In this document: one piece after another, positions 7,839-16,719 of the stretch | Position numbering within the stretch: the first letter of the stretch is position 1 | Layout: the number at the start of each line of letters is the position of its first letter | Source of the DNA: Phycisphaerales bacterium | GTDB lineage: Bacteria; Planctomycetota; Phycisphaerae; Phycisphaerales; SM1A02 | Reading direction: 5' to 3' | DNA: 56,741 bases | Assembly (NCBI GenBank): GCA_009692015.1 | Contig: SIAB01000002.1 | Coordinates: 1 to 56,741, forward strand | Notes under the pieces: generated by a model | Database searches by the model: none | Told to the model about the DNA's origin: nothing | The model's input: the letters and a program-made list of their open reading frames with translations, nothing else | Translations under genes and position numbers: made by a program

Positions 7839-9890
7839 ATGCGAACGAGTGCGAATTGGATCAACGACTACCTCTCGGCACCCGCGACGGCCGAGGTGCA
7901 AGCGACGCTCTTCACTTCGGTTGGTTTTCCATGTGAGTCTTCCCAGAAGCTGCCAGGCGGCGACTTCGTCCAGGAGGTCGAAACCACGAGTAATCGCGGG
8001 GATTGCCTGTCGCATCTCGGACTGGCCCGCGAGATCGCAGCGGCGAGCGACCGCACGATGCGGATGCCCACCATCAACGCGCCGCGCTGCGGGTCAGCGG
8101 CGACAACTGTCATTTCGGTTTCGAATCACGAACCCCTGCGCTGTTCGCGATACACCGCGCGGGTCGTGCAAGGCATTCGCGTCGCGCCGAGCCCGCCCTG
8201 GCTGCAGGAACGGCTCCGCGCGATCGGCCAAGTCCCGCGAAACAATGTGGTGGACTGCACGAACTTTGTCCTCTTTGAATATGGCCAACCCACCCATGTC
8301 TTTGATCTTGCGACGCTTCAGGGCGGCGCGATTCAGGTTCGCAGCGCGGTTGCTGGCGAGGAGTTCTTGCCAATTGGCGAGGGGGCACAACCAGTCAAAC
8401 TCGCCGGCGGCGAATTGGTAATCGCCGACGCATCGCGCCCAATTGCTCTTGCTGGTGTGAAGGGCGGCGCGCAGACAGCCATCTCCGACAAGACGACGGA
8501 TGTTGTCATCGAAGCGGCCGCATTCGATCCGAGCGCGGTTCGGCTGACCAGCCGAAGCCTGCGAATTTCAAGTGATTCGAGTTTTCGGTTCGAGCGTGGT
8601 GTGCACCCCGCTGAGGTGGACGAAGCAGCTGAGCGGCTCGTCTCGCTCATTCTCGAAACCGCAGGAGGAAGGGCGCTCGCCGGGTCTGCCACCGCCGGTC
8701 CCCCGCTCCCGCCGATCGCGCGCGTGTCGCTGCGACTCGAGCGCCTTGAGGCGATTGCTGGATTTACGATTCCCACCACTGAGGTGCTGCAGATTCTCTC
8801 GGCGCTCGGCTTCGAACCAAAGCGGATCGGCGCGCAAATCGATTGCACGGTCCCACCGCGAAGAATGGATGTCACCCGCGAGATCGACCTCATCGAAGAA
8901 GTTGTTCGACTTGCAGGTTTCGATCGCATTCCGATGGTCGATCGGGTGAGCATCCGTCCTGTTGATTCGCAACCTGCGGTGGGCGCAGTGCGACACGCCA
9001 AGAATTGCCTAGTGGGACTTGGGTTTGTCGAGGTTGTCAGCCCGACGCTCGTATCACAACGGGCTGCTGCTCCGTTCTTGGATGCTCCATTCACCGCACT
9101 TCGCATCGAGGACGAGCGGGCAGTCGGCGAGCCGATTCTTCGCCCCTCTCTGCTTGCAACGCTGCTTCAGACGCTCAAACTGAATCAGGACAGAGGGACG
9201 CGCGCGCTGCGACTCTTTGAGCATGCCGCCGCATTCTGGCTTGGCCCCGAGGGTCACCATGAAGAACGGATGATCGCACTCTTGGTCGCAGAACCGGGTG
9301 ATGCCGAGACGCTCTATCGACTCTGCCGCGGATCAGTCGAGCGGTTGGGCCGCGAAATCTGCGGGCGCCACGCTGCCATTTCCATCGCCCCCTCGGTGGC
9401 CGCCGATACGAATGCGCGCGCTTCCCAGGCGCTCGATCCGGTTGGATGCATCCGCGTGGATTCGATCGTCGTGGGCGTGATTGGTTTGATCAATGCCAAG
9501 ACGCTCGCATCTGCTGGTCTCGAAGGACCGATTGCTGCGGCTGAACTCAATTGGGAGCGCCTGGCCAGCTCGTACCCGCCGACTCCCCGCGCGCCGCAGT
9601 TGCTCAACAGTCCGCTGCTTGACCGCGATCTCTCGCTGACCGTCGCAGAGTCGGTCCCGTGGGCGCAGGTCGAAGCGACCGTTCGCGAGGCGGCGCTGCC
9701 TGATCTCGAATCCATTTCGTTTCTGGGAACTTTTCGAGGAAAGCAGACCGGCGCAGATCGCAAGTCCGTCACACTGCGACTGACCTTTCGCGCCGCGGAT
9801 CGAACGCTCAAGCGGGAAGAGGTTGAGCCGCACATCGCTCGGCTCAACGCGCTCTTCACCAGCAGACTCAGCGCGGAGATTCGAACATGA
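7839..9890 (+). CDS. pheT: Phenylalanyl-tRNA synthetase beta subunit, short form
   Basis: A 683-residue PheT, against about 790-800 in most bacteria. It begins with the normal RTSANWINDYL, but after about 33 residues (VGFPCE) continues straight into GDFVQEVETTSNRGDCLSH, which in standard PheT follows the roughly 110-residue EMAP/OB tRNA-binding domain. That domain is therefore absent. The B3/B4 editing region (VPRNNVVDCTNFVL, GQPTHVFDL), B5 region and C-terminal FDX-ACB anticodon-binding domain (from about SPLLDRDLSLTV) are present. The ATG at 7839 fits the family N-terminus; an upstream in-frame extension lies antisense to the lipoprotein. pheS is not adjacent, so subunits must be made from separate loci. 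Confidence 0.96.
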   Translation: MRTSANWINDYLSAPATAEVQATLFTSVGFPCESSQKLPGGDFVQEVETTSNRGDCLSHLGLAREIAAASDRTMRMPTINAPRCGSAATTVISVSNHEPLRCSRYTARVVQGIRVAPSPPWLQERLRAIGQVPRNNVVDCTNFVLFEYGQPTHVFDLATLQGGAIQVRSAVAGEEFLPIGEGAQPVKLAGGELVIADASRPIALAGVKGGAQTAISDKTTDVVIEAAAFDPSAVRLTSRSLRISSDSSFRFERGVHPAEVDEAAERLVSLILETAGGRALAGSATAGPPLPPIARVSLRLERLEAIAGFTIPTTEVLQILSALGFEPKRIGAQIDCTVPPRRMDVTREIDLIEEVVRLAGFDRIPMVDRVSIRPVDSQPAVGAVRHAKNCLVGLGFVEVVSPTLVSQRAAAPFLDAPFTALRIEDERAVGEPILRPSLLATLLQTLKLNQDRGTRALRLFEHAAAFWLGPEGHHEERMIALLVAEPGDAETLYRLCRGSVERLGREICGRHAAISIAPSVAADTNARASQALDPVGCIRVDSIVVGVIGLINAKTLASAGLEGPIAAAELNWERLASSYPPTPRAPQLLNSPLLDRDLSLTVAESVPWAQVEATVREAALPDLESISFLGTFRGKQTGADRKSVTLRLTFRAADRTLKREEVEPHIARLNALFTSRLSAEIRT

Positions 9891-10495
9891 GCACGGGGCG
9901 CCTCGCCGACCTGACCCTCGACGCATTCACCTTGGCGCTCGCTGCAAAGGAGCCAGTCCCTGGGGGTGGCGCGGCGTCAGCGTGTCTTCTGGCACAGGCT
10001 GCAGCACTGGGATCGATGGTGATCGAATACTCGGTCGACAAACCAAAGTTTGCTGTCCATCGCTCGCGCCTCGAACATCTCGCCCAGTTTCTTGGGCAGG
10101 CGCGCAGCGAAGCGCTCGACCTCGCCGACCGAGACGCATCCGCTTACTGCGCGCTCAACGCGATGTGGAAGATTCCAGCCGCGGAGCGCGCGACCCGCGC
10201 CGACTGGCAGAGCACCGTGACCGAAGCGATCGCCGCACCAAGTGCGATCGCCGACCTCGCGATGGGAGTTCTGGCCGCACTCGGGTCGATGTCGTCGATC
10301 ACTTCGGCGCAGCTGGCGAGTGATTTGAACATCGCCAAGCGCTTCGCGCACACGGCACTCGAGTGTGCCCTGCTCAATGTCGAAGTCAACTTGCCCGCGC
10401 TTTCTGAGGGGACCGCCCGCGCCGCTGGCGAACGATTTCTCGACTCCCGCCGCCGCGAAGGTGCAACGCTCCTGCGATTGCCGCGAGAAGGCTGA
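9887..10495 (+). CDS. Cyclodeaminase/cyclohydrolase family protein (FTCD_C-like)
   Basis: A 202-residue, mostly helical protein of the formiminotransferase-cyclodeaminase C-terminal family. It has the family glycine turn EPVPGGGAASA (about 22-32) and the spaced helices typical of the fold, including RDASAYCAL and SDLNIAKRFAHTAL. Characterised relatives deaminate formimino-THF or hydrolyse methenyl-THF in one-carbon metabolism; many stand-alone members have no proven substrate. Its ATG overlaps the pheT stop (ATGA). The gene context gives no further clue. Confidence 0.85.
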   Translation: MSTGRLADLTLDAFTLALAAKEPVPGGGAASACLLAQAAALGSMVIEYSVDKPKFAVHRSRLEHLAQFLGQARSEALDLADRDASAYCALNAMWKIPAAERATRADWQSTVTEAIAAPSAIADLAMGVLAALGSMSSITSAQLASDLNIAKRFAHTALECALLNVEVNLPALSEGTARAAGERFLDSRRREGATLLRLPREG

Positions 10496-10509
10496 CGGAG
10501 CGCGCGCCG

Positions 10510-11427
10510 ATGGGTCTGGCACTCCTGTTCTTGATCGGTGGGATCACCGCTGCAACCGCCTTCATCATTGGAATTGTCATCGACGCGCGCCACCCATCGC
10601 GGGCCACAACTGGCTGGGCGCTGGCCCGCGGAATTCCCATCGATCCTGCGGCGATGGGATTGGAGGCGAGCGCCGAGCTGTGGGGAAGACAGCAATCGGC
10701 CTGGCGCGTGCGCGGCAAAGCTTGCGAGAGTGGAATCGTCACCATCATCGTGCATGGTTGGCGGCGGTCACGAATTGATTCGCTGCGGCGGATCCGCCCT
10801 TGGTTGGATGCCAGCGAGTCCGTGTGGCTCATCGATCTCGCTGGTCATGGGGACTCCCCGGCTGGACCCTCCTCGCTCGGCACATCTGATGTTGCCGATC
10901 TCGTGGCACTTGCCAACGAGATCCTTGCTCAGGGGGCGCAAAGCGCTGGCACCCCCAGCCGCATCCTGCTGGTGGGTCACTCGCTGGGGGCAAGCATCGC
11001 CCTGCGCGCTGCGGCGCGAATCACCCCAGCATCGCTCGGGGGGGTTGTCGCCTTTGCCCCATACGAATCCCTCGCCGAACCACTTCGCAATCGACTCGCG
11101 GCGCGCGCGCTTCCAGCGCAACCTTTCGCATCAATCGCTGCGGCTGGGCTGCATGCAATCTGTGGCAGCGAATCAAGCACGACCGAGGCGATGACCACGC
11201 TGACAGCGGCGGGTGTGCCACTACTCGTTGTCGCCGCGCGGCAGGATGGCGTGGTCTCTCTCGCCCATGTGCGTGCGATGTGCATGCGGGCGGGTGTGGA
11301 GATCACGGTTGATGACACCGCACAACACGACGATCTCGGGACTGGACTCACCGCGAACGACGACAACCCAACCGCGGTCGCCGCGGCGGCGTTCTTGCAA
11401 CGGGTGAACAATCCACTACTTCGTTGA
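10510..11427 (+). CDS. Membrane-anchored alpha/beta hydrolase
   Basis: A 305-residue protein with one N-terminal membrane helix (about 3-24) and an alpha/beta-hydrolase domain. The nucleophile elbow is VGHSLGAS (Ser about residue 158). Likely acid and base are in AARQDGVVSLAHV and AQHDDLG near the end. IIVHGWRRSR is the oxyanion-loop strand and DLAGHGDS the typical following loop. The substrate is not predictable: esterase, lipase or thioesterase are all possible. GGAG lies 9 bases before the ATG. Its 3' end overlaps the convergent secreted-protein gene by 12 bases. Confidence 0.85.
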   Translation: MGLALLFLIGGITAATAFIIGIVIDARHPSRATTGWALARGIPIDPAAMGLEASAELWGRQQSAWRVRGKACESGIVTIIVHGWRRSRIDSLRRIRPWLDASESVWLIDLAGHGDSPAGPSSLGTSDVADLVALANEILAQGAQSAGTPSRILLVGHSLGASIALRAAARITPASLGGVVAFAPYESLAEPLRNRLAARALPAQPFASIAAAGLHAICGSESSTTEAMTTLTAAGVPLLVVAARQDGVVSLAHVRAMCMRAGVEITVDDTAQHDDLGTGLTANDDNPTAVAAAAFLQRVNNPLLR

Positions 11428-13236
11428 CGGAATGACCGGCAGCCAGCGAAACCGAGCGCTCAACGACTTGGGTTCGCTTCGAATGTCCCACACCAGGGGA
11501 CCGACATAGCGGCTCAGCGCGGCATGGTCGAGTTTCTGCAGGGGAAGCAGCGTTGCAGGACCAAACTGGAAGGGTGTGACGACATCGAGCTCGTCCTCAT
11601 CTTCGGTCGCGTCGGGATCGACCACCAAATCTTCCGGCAGCTCGGATTGCAGTTCCGCGAGTGCCTTCTGGTTGCTTTCGATGAACGTCGGCATATCGGT
11701 GTAACCCCACCCGACAACTGCTCCGCCGTTCAGGGCGGCGAGTGCGCTTCGATAGATCGGATCTTCGCTCAGGGACTTCCCGGTGGCATCGCTCGCTGAT
11801 CGCAGAGCTTGCTCGACTGCTTGTGGCGCGCCGAACACAAGCGCTCCACCACCCAAACCAAACTCCGTCTCGAGCGATTCGCCCCCGTAGACAATGTTCC
11901 CTTGAAAGTCGCGCGGCATGAGGCCCGTTTGAGGAAGGATGGTGGCGAGGAGCGCGTTGGTCGCCTTCTCATCGGTGCATCGAATCGCGGTGACCGCACG
12001 GGTTTCCCCAGCGCCGTCCGATGACTTGCGTGAAAGGGTTGAAACTTCGGGTCCCAGGCATGAAAACACCTTGGTGAGCCCAGGACCATACTGCTCAAGC
12101 AGTGGCGCGATGGCATCGGACTGATACTCGGGAAGTGATTCAACAACTCCCTCGATCATCGACATAATGTTTCCGAATCGGATATTGAACCGCTGATAGG
12201 TCACCGCCTCATCGCCGAGCAGTGCCGCAGGCGCTTCGATCGGCGTGGACTCCGAGAACAGGTCGATCAAGCCAATCTTTTCACCCAGCACATATGCGGT
12301 GAGTGAAGTATCGATGAACGCACTGCTCTCTTCGCCGCGCATGGTCAGCGCCAGCGCGCGAACATCGCCGAAGAGTTCCTTGAGGATCACCGGCACACTT
12401 GCCATGGGTCCCGCGAACATCGGCGCCACGAGTTCCTCAAGCGGCGCGAAGATCAACGTGGCCGACAGATCCTGCTCGCCCACGATTCCAGTCATCCCAC
12501 GCCAGTCTTCGGTGTCGGCGACGCACTCCACTTGCTTTCCGCTCGCCGCAGCAATCGCATCCTCGAGCGCCGGAATGTTGCTCGCCGCGAAGAACTGGGA
12601 TCCCACGCGAATAAAAAAGAGCGCCTCGGGCATCTGGGTGATCCCGCCGAGTGCATCCATCCCCCGTGGCGGCCGACGGCGCGGCGGCTGCGGATCTTGC
12701 GGATCATCACTTTCGGCCGGCTGCGGCAACTCAACGCGCGTGGCCTTGATGCCACCCTGAATCTCGACCTGTTCGAATGGCCGCGCGGCATCCTTCTCGA
12801 GTTCTCGAATCAGCCCATCGAAGACCTTGCCGGCCGCATCGGCTCGCTCGCCATAGTCTGCCCAGAGCAAGAGACCGACTTCCGGCGCGTCGAGTTCTTC
12901 GTTTCGCTCGACGAAGAGTGAGAGCCCAAGAGGACCCGGCCACGGAACACTCTCGACATCGATTCCGAGCGCTTGAAGTTCCGCGGATCGTTTGCGTTCC
13001 GACTCCTTGCGCGCCGCGGAAACTTCGGCGGCGATTTCGGGGGCGCTCAACATTTGCCCAAGCGGTCCGGCCATAAAACGCGTGGCAGTTGCGTCGAGGT
13101 CCTTGGCGGCGATGACCAGCGCGCTCCCCTTGGGTGCCATCGTCTCGAACTTGATCGAATCCGCCCGCGCGGCACCAACCCATGACTGCGAACAAATCAC
13201 GCCCACCAGGGCGTGCCGAATTGTGCTTGAAATCAT
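11416..13236 (-). CDS. Secreted protein of unknown function
   Basis: A 606-residue protein with an N-terminal signal peptide (ISSTIRHALVGVICSQSWVGAARA, cleavage probably before DS). I do not recognise a catalytic motif. The mature chain is acidic, with alternating strand/helix texture, an Arg/Pro-rich loop near residue 200 (PPRRRPPRG) and an acidic segment near the C-terminus. Some features (repeated modules judging per-object states, e.g. FFIRVGSQFFAAS) recall DUF3352-type secreted proteins, but this is weak. The ATG at 13236 was chosen because AAGGAG lies 6 bases before it; in-frame ATGs at 13251 and 13284 lack this. The gene follows the protease gene by 31 bases and is probably cotranscribed. 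Confidence 0.82.
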   Translation of the reverse strand: MISSTIRHALVGVICSQSWVGAARADSIKFETMAPKGSALVIAAKDLDATATRFMAGPLGQMLSAPEIAAEVSAARKESERKRSAELQALGIDVESVPWPGPLGLSLFVERNEELDAPEVGLLLWADYGERADAAGKVFDGLIRELEKDAARPFEQVEIQGGIKATRVELPQPAESDDPQDPQPPRRRPPRGMDALGGITQMPEALFFIRVGSQFFAASNIPALEDAIAAASGKQVECVADTEDWRGMTGIVGEQDLSATLIFAPLEELVAPMFAGPMASVPVILKELFGDVRALALTMRGEESSAFIDTSLTAYVLGEKIGLIDLFSESTPIEAPAALLGDEAVTYQRFNIRFGNIMSMIEGVVESLPEYQSDAIAPLLEQYGPGLTKVFSCLGPEVSTLSRKSSDGAGETRAVTAIRCTDEKATNALLATILPQTGLMPRDFQGNIVYGGESLETEFGLGGGALVFGAPQAVEQALRSASDATGKSLSEDPIYRSALAALNGGAVVGWGYTDMPTFIESNQKALAELQSELPEDLVVDPDATEDEDELDVVTPFQFGPATLLPLQKLDHAALSRYVGPLVWDIRSEPKSLSARFRWLPVIPSTK

Positions 13237-13267
13237 CGCTCGCTCCTTCATAAAAAGTGTTCCGACA

Positions 13268-14251
13268 TCACCCGCCGCTGGCATCCTTCAACTGTGGAGG
13301 AGCCTGAAAGTCTTTGCGCGGTGGTGGCTTGAGATAGTTGTTGCCTGAGTTTGGATTGTTGCGGTCGAAGGCAAATGCCTCGCGATTTCGCACGAAATCC
13401 TTCACATAGCGGGCTGGGATCGCAAAGCCCAGCGACTCGCCGCCACGAATCCCCATGTTGGTGATGCCGACGATTTCGCCGCGGGTATTGAAGAGCGGTC
13501 CACCAGAATTTCCTGGATTGATTGCCGTGTCGGTCTGGATGTATGTCAAGCCGTCAAAGTTGCGCGATGTTGTGGAAACAACGCCTTGGGTCATGGTGCG
13601 CTCCAGACCGAGTGGATTGCCAATCGCAAAGACCGGCTGCCCGATCTCCAGACCATCCTGCATCACGATCGGAGCGCAGTCAAAGGGCTTGCCCTCGGGA
13701 TGCTTGATGCGGATCAGCGCCAGATCGATGTGATTGTTCACCGCGATGAGTTCGACATCTTCGATTTCGATCCGCTTGAGCGTGCCATCTGTTTGCGGTA
13801 ACCAAATGGTTGTTCGCAGATTCGTCTCGCCCTGCACCACATGCGCGTTGGTGATCGCATAACCCTCGGGGTTGATGATGACTCCAGAACCCAGACCCGC
13901 CGGTGTCGAAACCTTGATCACTGCAGAACCAATGATCTTGGCATGCTCGCGCGCCGACAGTTCGGGCAGGTTGGACGCGGTTGAAAAGAGCGTGTCCTCG
14001 GTGCGCTTGATCTGCGAGATTCCCTGCGCGTTCTGCACCTCGGCGACATCCGTCATCTCAAACACCAGAACATCAGGACCGACATCGAGCCAAACCCGAT
14101 GGTCGCTTCGCTTGATCACCGTTCCCTCCATACGATGTCCACTCTTGAGGATGATGACATCAGCCTGAGCTGGACTGGCGGTGTCGTCTCCGGGCGCGAG
14201 CGGCGAAAATCCTGCGAGGAGCGCGAGAGATAGAACAAGTTGGGTGGACAT
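13268..14251 (-). CDS. Secreted trypsin-like serine protease (S1C/DegP-like, no PDZ)
   Basis: A 327-residue exported protease. A signal peptide (STQLVLSLALLAGFSPLA) is followed by a small beta-rich segment (ADVIILKSGHRMEGTVIKRS) seen before protease domains in some planctomycete proteins, then a chymotrypsin-fold domain. The triad is visible: His in TNAHVVQ, Asp in NNHIDLALI, Ser in NPGNSGGPLF. There is no PDZ domain; the C-terminus is a short Pro/Asn-rich tail. Envelope protein quality control is the likely role. The start at 14251 has GGAG about 10 bases upstream and a TATAGT -10 box about 28 bases upstream, so it is a leadered gene. The upstream open frame to 14803 is antisense to the VCBS gene and was discarded. 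Confidence 0.93.
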   Translation of the reverse strand: MSTQLVLSLALLAGFSPLAPGDDTASPAQADVIILKSGHRMEGTVIKRSDHRVWLDVGPDVLVFEMTDVAEVQNAQGISQIKRTEDTLFSTASNLPELSAREHAKIIGSAVIKVSTPAGLGSGVIINPEGYAITNAHVVQGETNLRTTIWLPQTDGTLKRIEIEDVELIAVNNHIDLALIRIKHPEGKPFDCAPIVMQDGLEIGQPVFAIGNPLGLERTMTQGVVSTTSRNFDGLTYIQTDTAINPGNSGGPLFNTRGEIVGITNMGIRGGESLGFAIPARYVKDFVRNREAFAFDRNNPNSGNNYLKPPPRKDFQAPPQLKDASGG

Positions 14252-14314
14252 CAAACGGTCTCCAATGGGTGAAGGCGTTACTATAACTCGCAATTGCAAC
14301 CCACGAGAACCCTC

Positions 14315-16708
14315 ATGCGAAACAAACACTTCCACTCTGCCCCGCTCGCCCTCCTCGCGATTCTGCTCGCCTCGTCGCCTCGCGCGCTTGCGCAGAGCTC
14401 CGCCACCGGCGGCAATCAGATCAGCGACCACTTCGGCTTCGATGGGGTTGATGCCATCAAGGTTGACAAGAAGGGCGGTCCGCTCACGGTCGCCGACCTC
14501 GATTCGGATGGACGCAACGATCTCATCGCCATCAACAATCGCAACAGTCGCATCGACCTGCTCTACCAAAAGGTTGGTGCCAAGGCGACCGACGAGGTTC
14601 CGCCAACCTCCAGCATCAACGAGATTCCGCAGCATTGGCGCTTTCGACGGGTCGAAGTTCCCGTCTCCGAAGAGGTCGGCGCCGTGCTTCCATTCGATTT
14701 CGATGGCGACAAGCGAATGGATCTCATCCTCTCGACTGCGACTGGAAAGATCGTGTTCATGCGGCAGTCGGCCCCTGGCGTCTTCGAAGTTGTTCGCAAG
14801 CACACGGTCAAGGGGCTCAGCCCGCAGCGCGACGCGCTCTTAATCTCGAATCTCCTGGGAGATGACAAGCCAGAACTGGTTGGGATCGCCAATGGCCGCA
14901 TTCATGTCTGGTCTTTTTCAGGATCTGACCTTGGGACTCCCGTTGAGATCGCGTCCGGTGGCGGCAACCTCGTTGCGGCGCTCGCAGGCGATCTTGAGGG
15001 CGATGGCACGAACGACCTGATCGGAATACTGCCCGACGATCCTGCGCCAATTCGAGCGTGGTTTGGATCGAAGCAAGATGGCGTCGCGGCGCTCGGTCCG
15101 CAAACACGGTTCGAGATGCCACCGCTGCGCGATGCAGACATCGTCTCGATTCCCGGACAGAAGGGCTCTGCCCTGGCGGTCGTCGAGAAGCCATCCAAAC
15201 GGGTCGCGCTTCTGCGAGTTGCCGACGAGCCGATCACCGAGGGTGGTGACCGCGAGGCCAGTTTGCAAACCTGGGCCTTCACCGACACGGCCAATCGAAA
15301 CCGCGACACCGCGATCGCGGACATCAATGGAGATGGACTCCCAGATCTCTTGGCAACGAATACCGAAGCGAATGCTGTCTCCATCTTTCAACAGGTGCCC
15401 GGCCGCGGCTTTGTGGGCATGCAGAACTCGCCCGCATATAGCGATCTCGACTTCGTCGTTGCCGGCGATGTGGATGGCAACGGACGAGCGGAGGTCTTCG
15501 TGAGCAGCGAAAAGGAGGGTGTGGTTGGTCGGACGACATTCGTCAATGACGGACTCGAGTTTCCGCAGACCATGCCGCTGAGCGGCGGCAATGTTCCGAC
15601 GGCTTTGGGATTGGTCAATCTCGACGGTCGCAATTGGGTCGCAGTCATCGGCAAGGATGGCCGCAACTACTCAATCGAATTGCAGCCAGCTGATGGATCC
15701 ACCGCTGGAAAAGTTTCGATCCCACTCGGCGCTCTGAGCCGCGCTCCAGACACGATCATGGCGCTCGACGCAGATCAAGATGGTCTGACCGATCTCTTGT
15801 TGTTCACCCCAGACAAGCCGATGACCATGCTGCGCCACGAAACACCAAAGGATGGCGATGCGAAGGACGCGCCACCATCGTTCAAGACGCTCGAGAGCAA
15901 GGATATGGCGCAGTTCGGTCTCGCCCAAGCGGCGAATGCCAAGAACACAGCGCGCGCCGATATCGATGGCGATGGACGCGCCGAACTCCTCGTCGCCGAT
16001 CGCAATTTTGTTCGCGCACTTCGCTTCGATTCCAAGACTGGCTGGCAAGTGGTCGAGCAGATCAACGCCCCGCGCGGTGACACCAAGTTCAGTTCGATCA
16101 CGCTGCACGCCGAGAAGATCGCTGTAGGCGATCGCGAGAATGGCAAGGTCATTATCTTTGCACAAGACCCAACGACGAAAAAGTGGAAGCAGTCCGATGA
16201 GTTCGATGTGAAGGGATTCAAGTTCAATTCCCTCGCCGCTGGGTCATTCACCGGTGGGAAGGACCAAGGATTGCTGTTGATTGGCGATGACGGATTCGGC
16301 GTGATGCGCTTCAGCGGATCGCGAGAGAAACTGGAAGAACTCTCGTCCTGGCGCACCGAGGACATCCGTCAGTTCCCGCACGAGCTCGGGGTGGGAGATC
16401 TCAATCAGGATGGCATGACCGACCTGGTGGTACTTGATGCCGGAAAGCAAATGCTCGATGTGCTGGGGATCAGCACCACCAACACCCTCCTGCCGGCCGT
16501 GAGTTTTCGAGTCTTCGAGAGTCGACTCTTCTCCGGCGGCGAACCCAAGGAGTATGAGCCAAGCCAAGCAATCGTCGCAGATGTCACGGGCGACGGCGCG
16601 GACGACCTCATCCTCATGTGCCACGATCGAATCCTGCTCTATCCGCAAATGACCAAGAAGTCGGCGACAGCAACGGCGGCGACAGAAGTTGCCCCCGCGC
16701 ACAAGTAG
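14315..16708 (+). CDS. Secreted VCBS/FG-GAP repeat protein
   Basis: A 797-residue exported protein with a signal peptide (HSAPLALLAILLASSPRALA, then QSS) and at least nine calcium-binding-type loops of the form DxDxDGxxD: DLDSDGRNDL, DFDGDKRMDL, DLEGDGTNDL, DINGDGLPDL, DVDGNGRAEV, DADQDGLTDL, DIDGDGRAEL, DLNQDGMTDL and DVTGDGADDL. Such repeats build integrin-like beta-propellers, so one or two seven-bladed propellers are likely. There is no attached enzyme or membrane anchor. Probably an extracellular or periplasmic adhesion or scaffold protein. The ATG at 14315 is preferred to a TTG at 14294. A TATAAC box lies about 27 bases upstream. The SpoIIE phosphatase follows after 11 bases. Confidence 0.93.
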   Translation: MRNKHFHSAPLALLAILLASSPRALAQSSATGGNQISDHFGFDGVDAIKVDKKGGPLTVADLDSDGRNDLIAINNRNSRIDLLYQKVGAKATDEVPPTSSINEIPQHWRFRRVEVPVSEEVGAVLPFDFDGDKRMDLILSTATGKIVFMRQSAPGVFEVVRKHTVKGLSPQRDALLISNLLGDDKPELVGIANGRIHVWSFSGSDLGTPVEIASGGGNLVAALAGDLEGDGTNDLIGILPDDPAPIRAWFGSKQDGVAALGPQTRFEMPPLRDADIVSIPGQKGSALAVVEKPSKRVALLRVADEPITEGGDREASLQTWAFTDTANRNRDTAIADINGDGLPDLLATNTEANAVSIFQQVPGRGFVGMQNSPAYSDLDFVVAGDVDGNGRAEVFVSSEKEGVVGRTTFVNDGLEFPQTMPLSGGNVPTALGLVNLDGRNWVAVIGKDGRNYSIELQPADGSTAGKVSIPLGALSRAPDTIMALDADQDGLTDLLLFTPDKPMTMLRHETPKDGDAKDAPPSFKTLESKDMAQFGLAQAANAKNTARADIDGDGRAELLVADRNFVRALRFDSKTGWQVVEQINAPRGDTKFSSITLHAEKIAVGDRENGKVIIFAQDPTTKKWKQSDEFDVKGFKFNSLAAGSFTGGKDQGLLLIGDDGFGVMRFSGSREKLEELSSWRTEDIRQFPHELGVGDLNQDGMTDLVVLDAGKQMLDVLGISTTNTLLPAVSFRVFESRLFSGGEPKEYEPSQAIVADVTGDGADDLILMCHDRILLYPQMTKKSATATAATEVAPAHK

Positions 16709-16719
16709 CGGATGATCGT

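Noticed and set aside
13268-14803. Longer version of the protease gene starting at 14803
   Set aside because: The extension is antisense to the VCBS gene and would bury the signal peptide that begins at 14251.
14459-16620. Repeated DNA within the VCBS gene as a possible repeat array
   Set aside because: The repetition is at protein level (DxDxDGxxD) with variable spacing and diverged codons; not CRISPR or satellite DNA.
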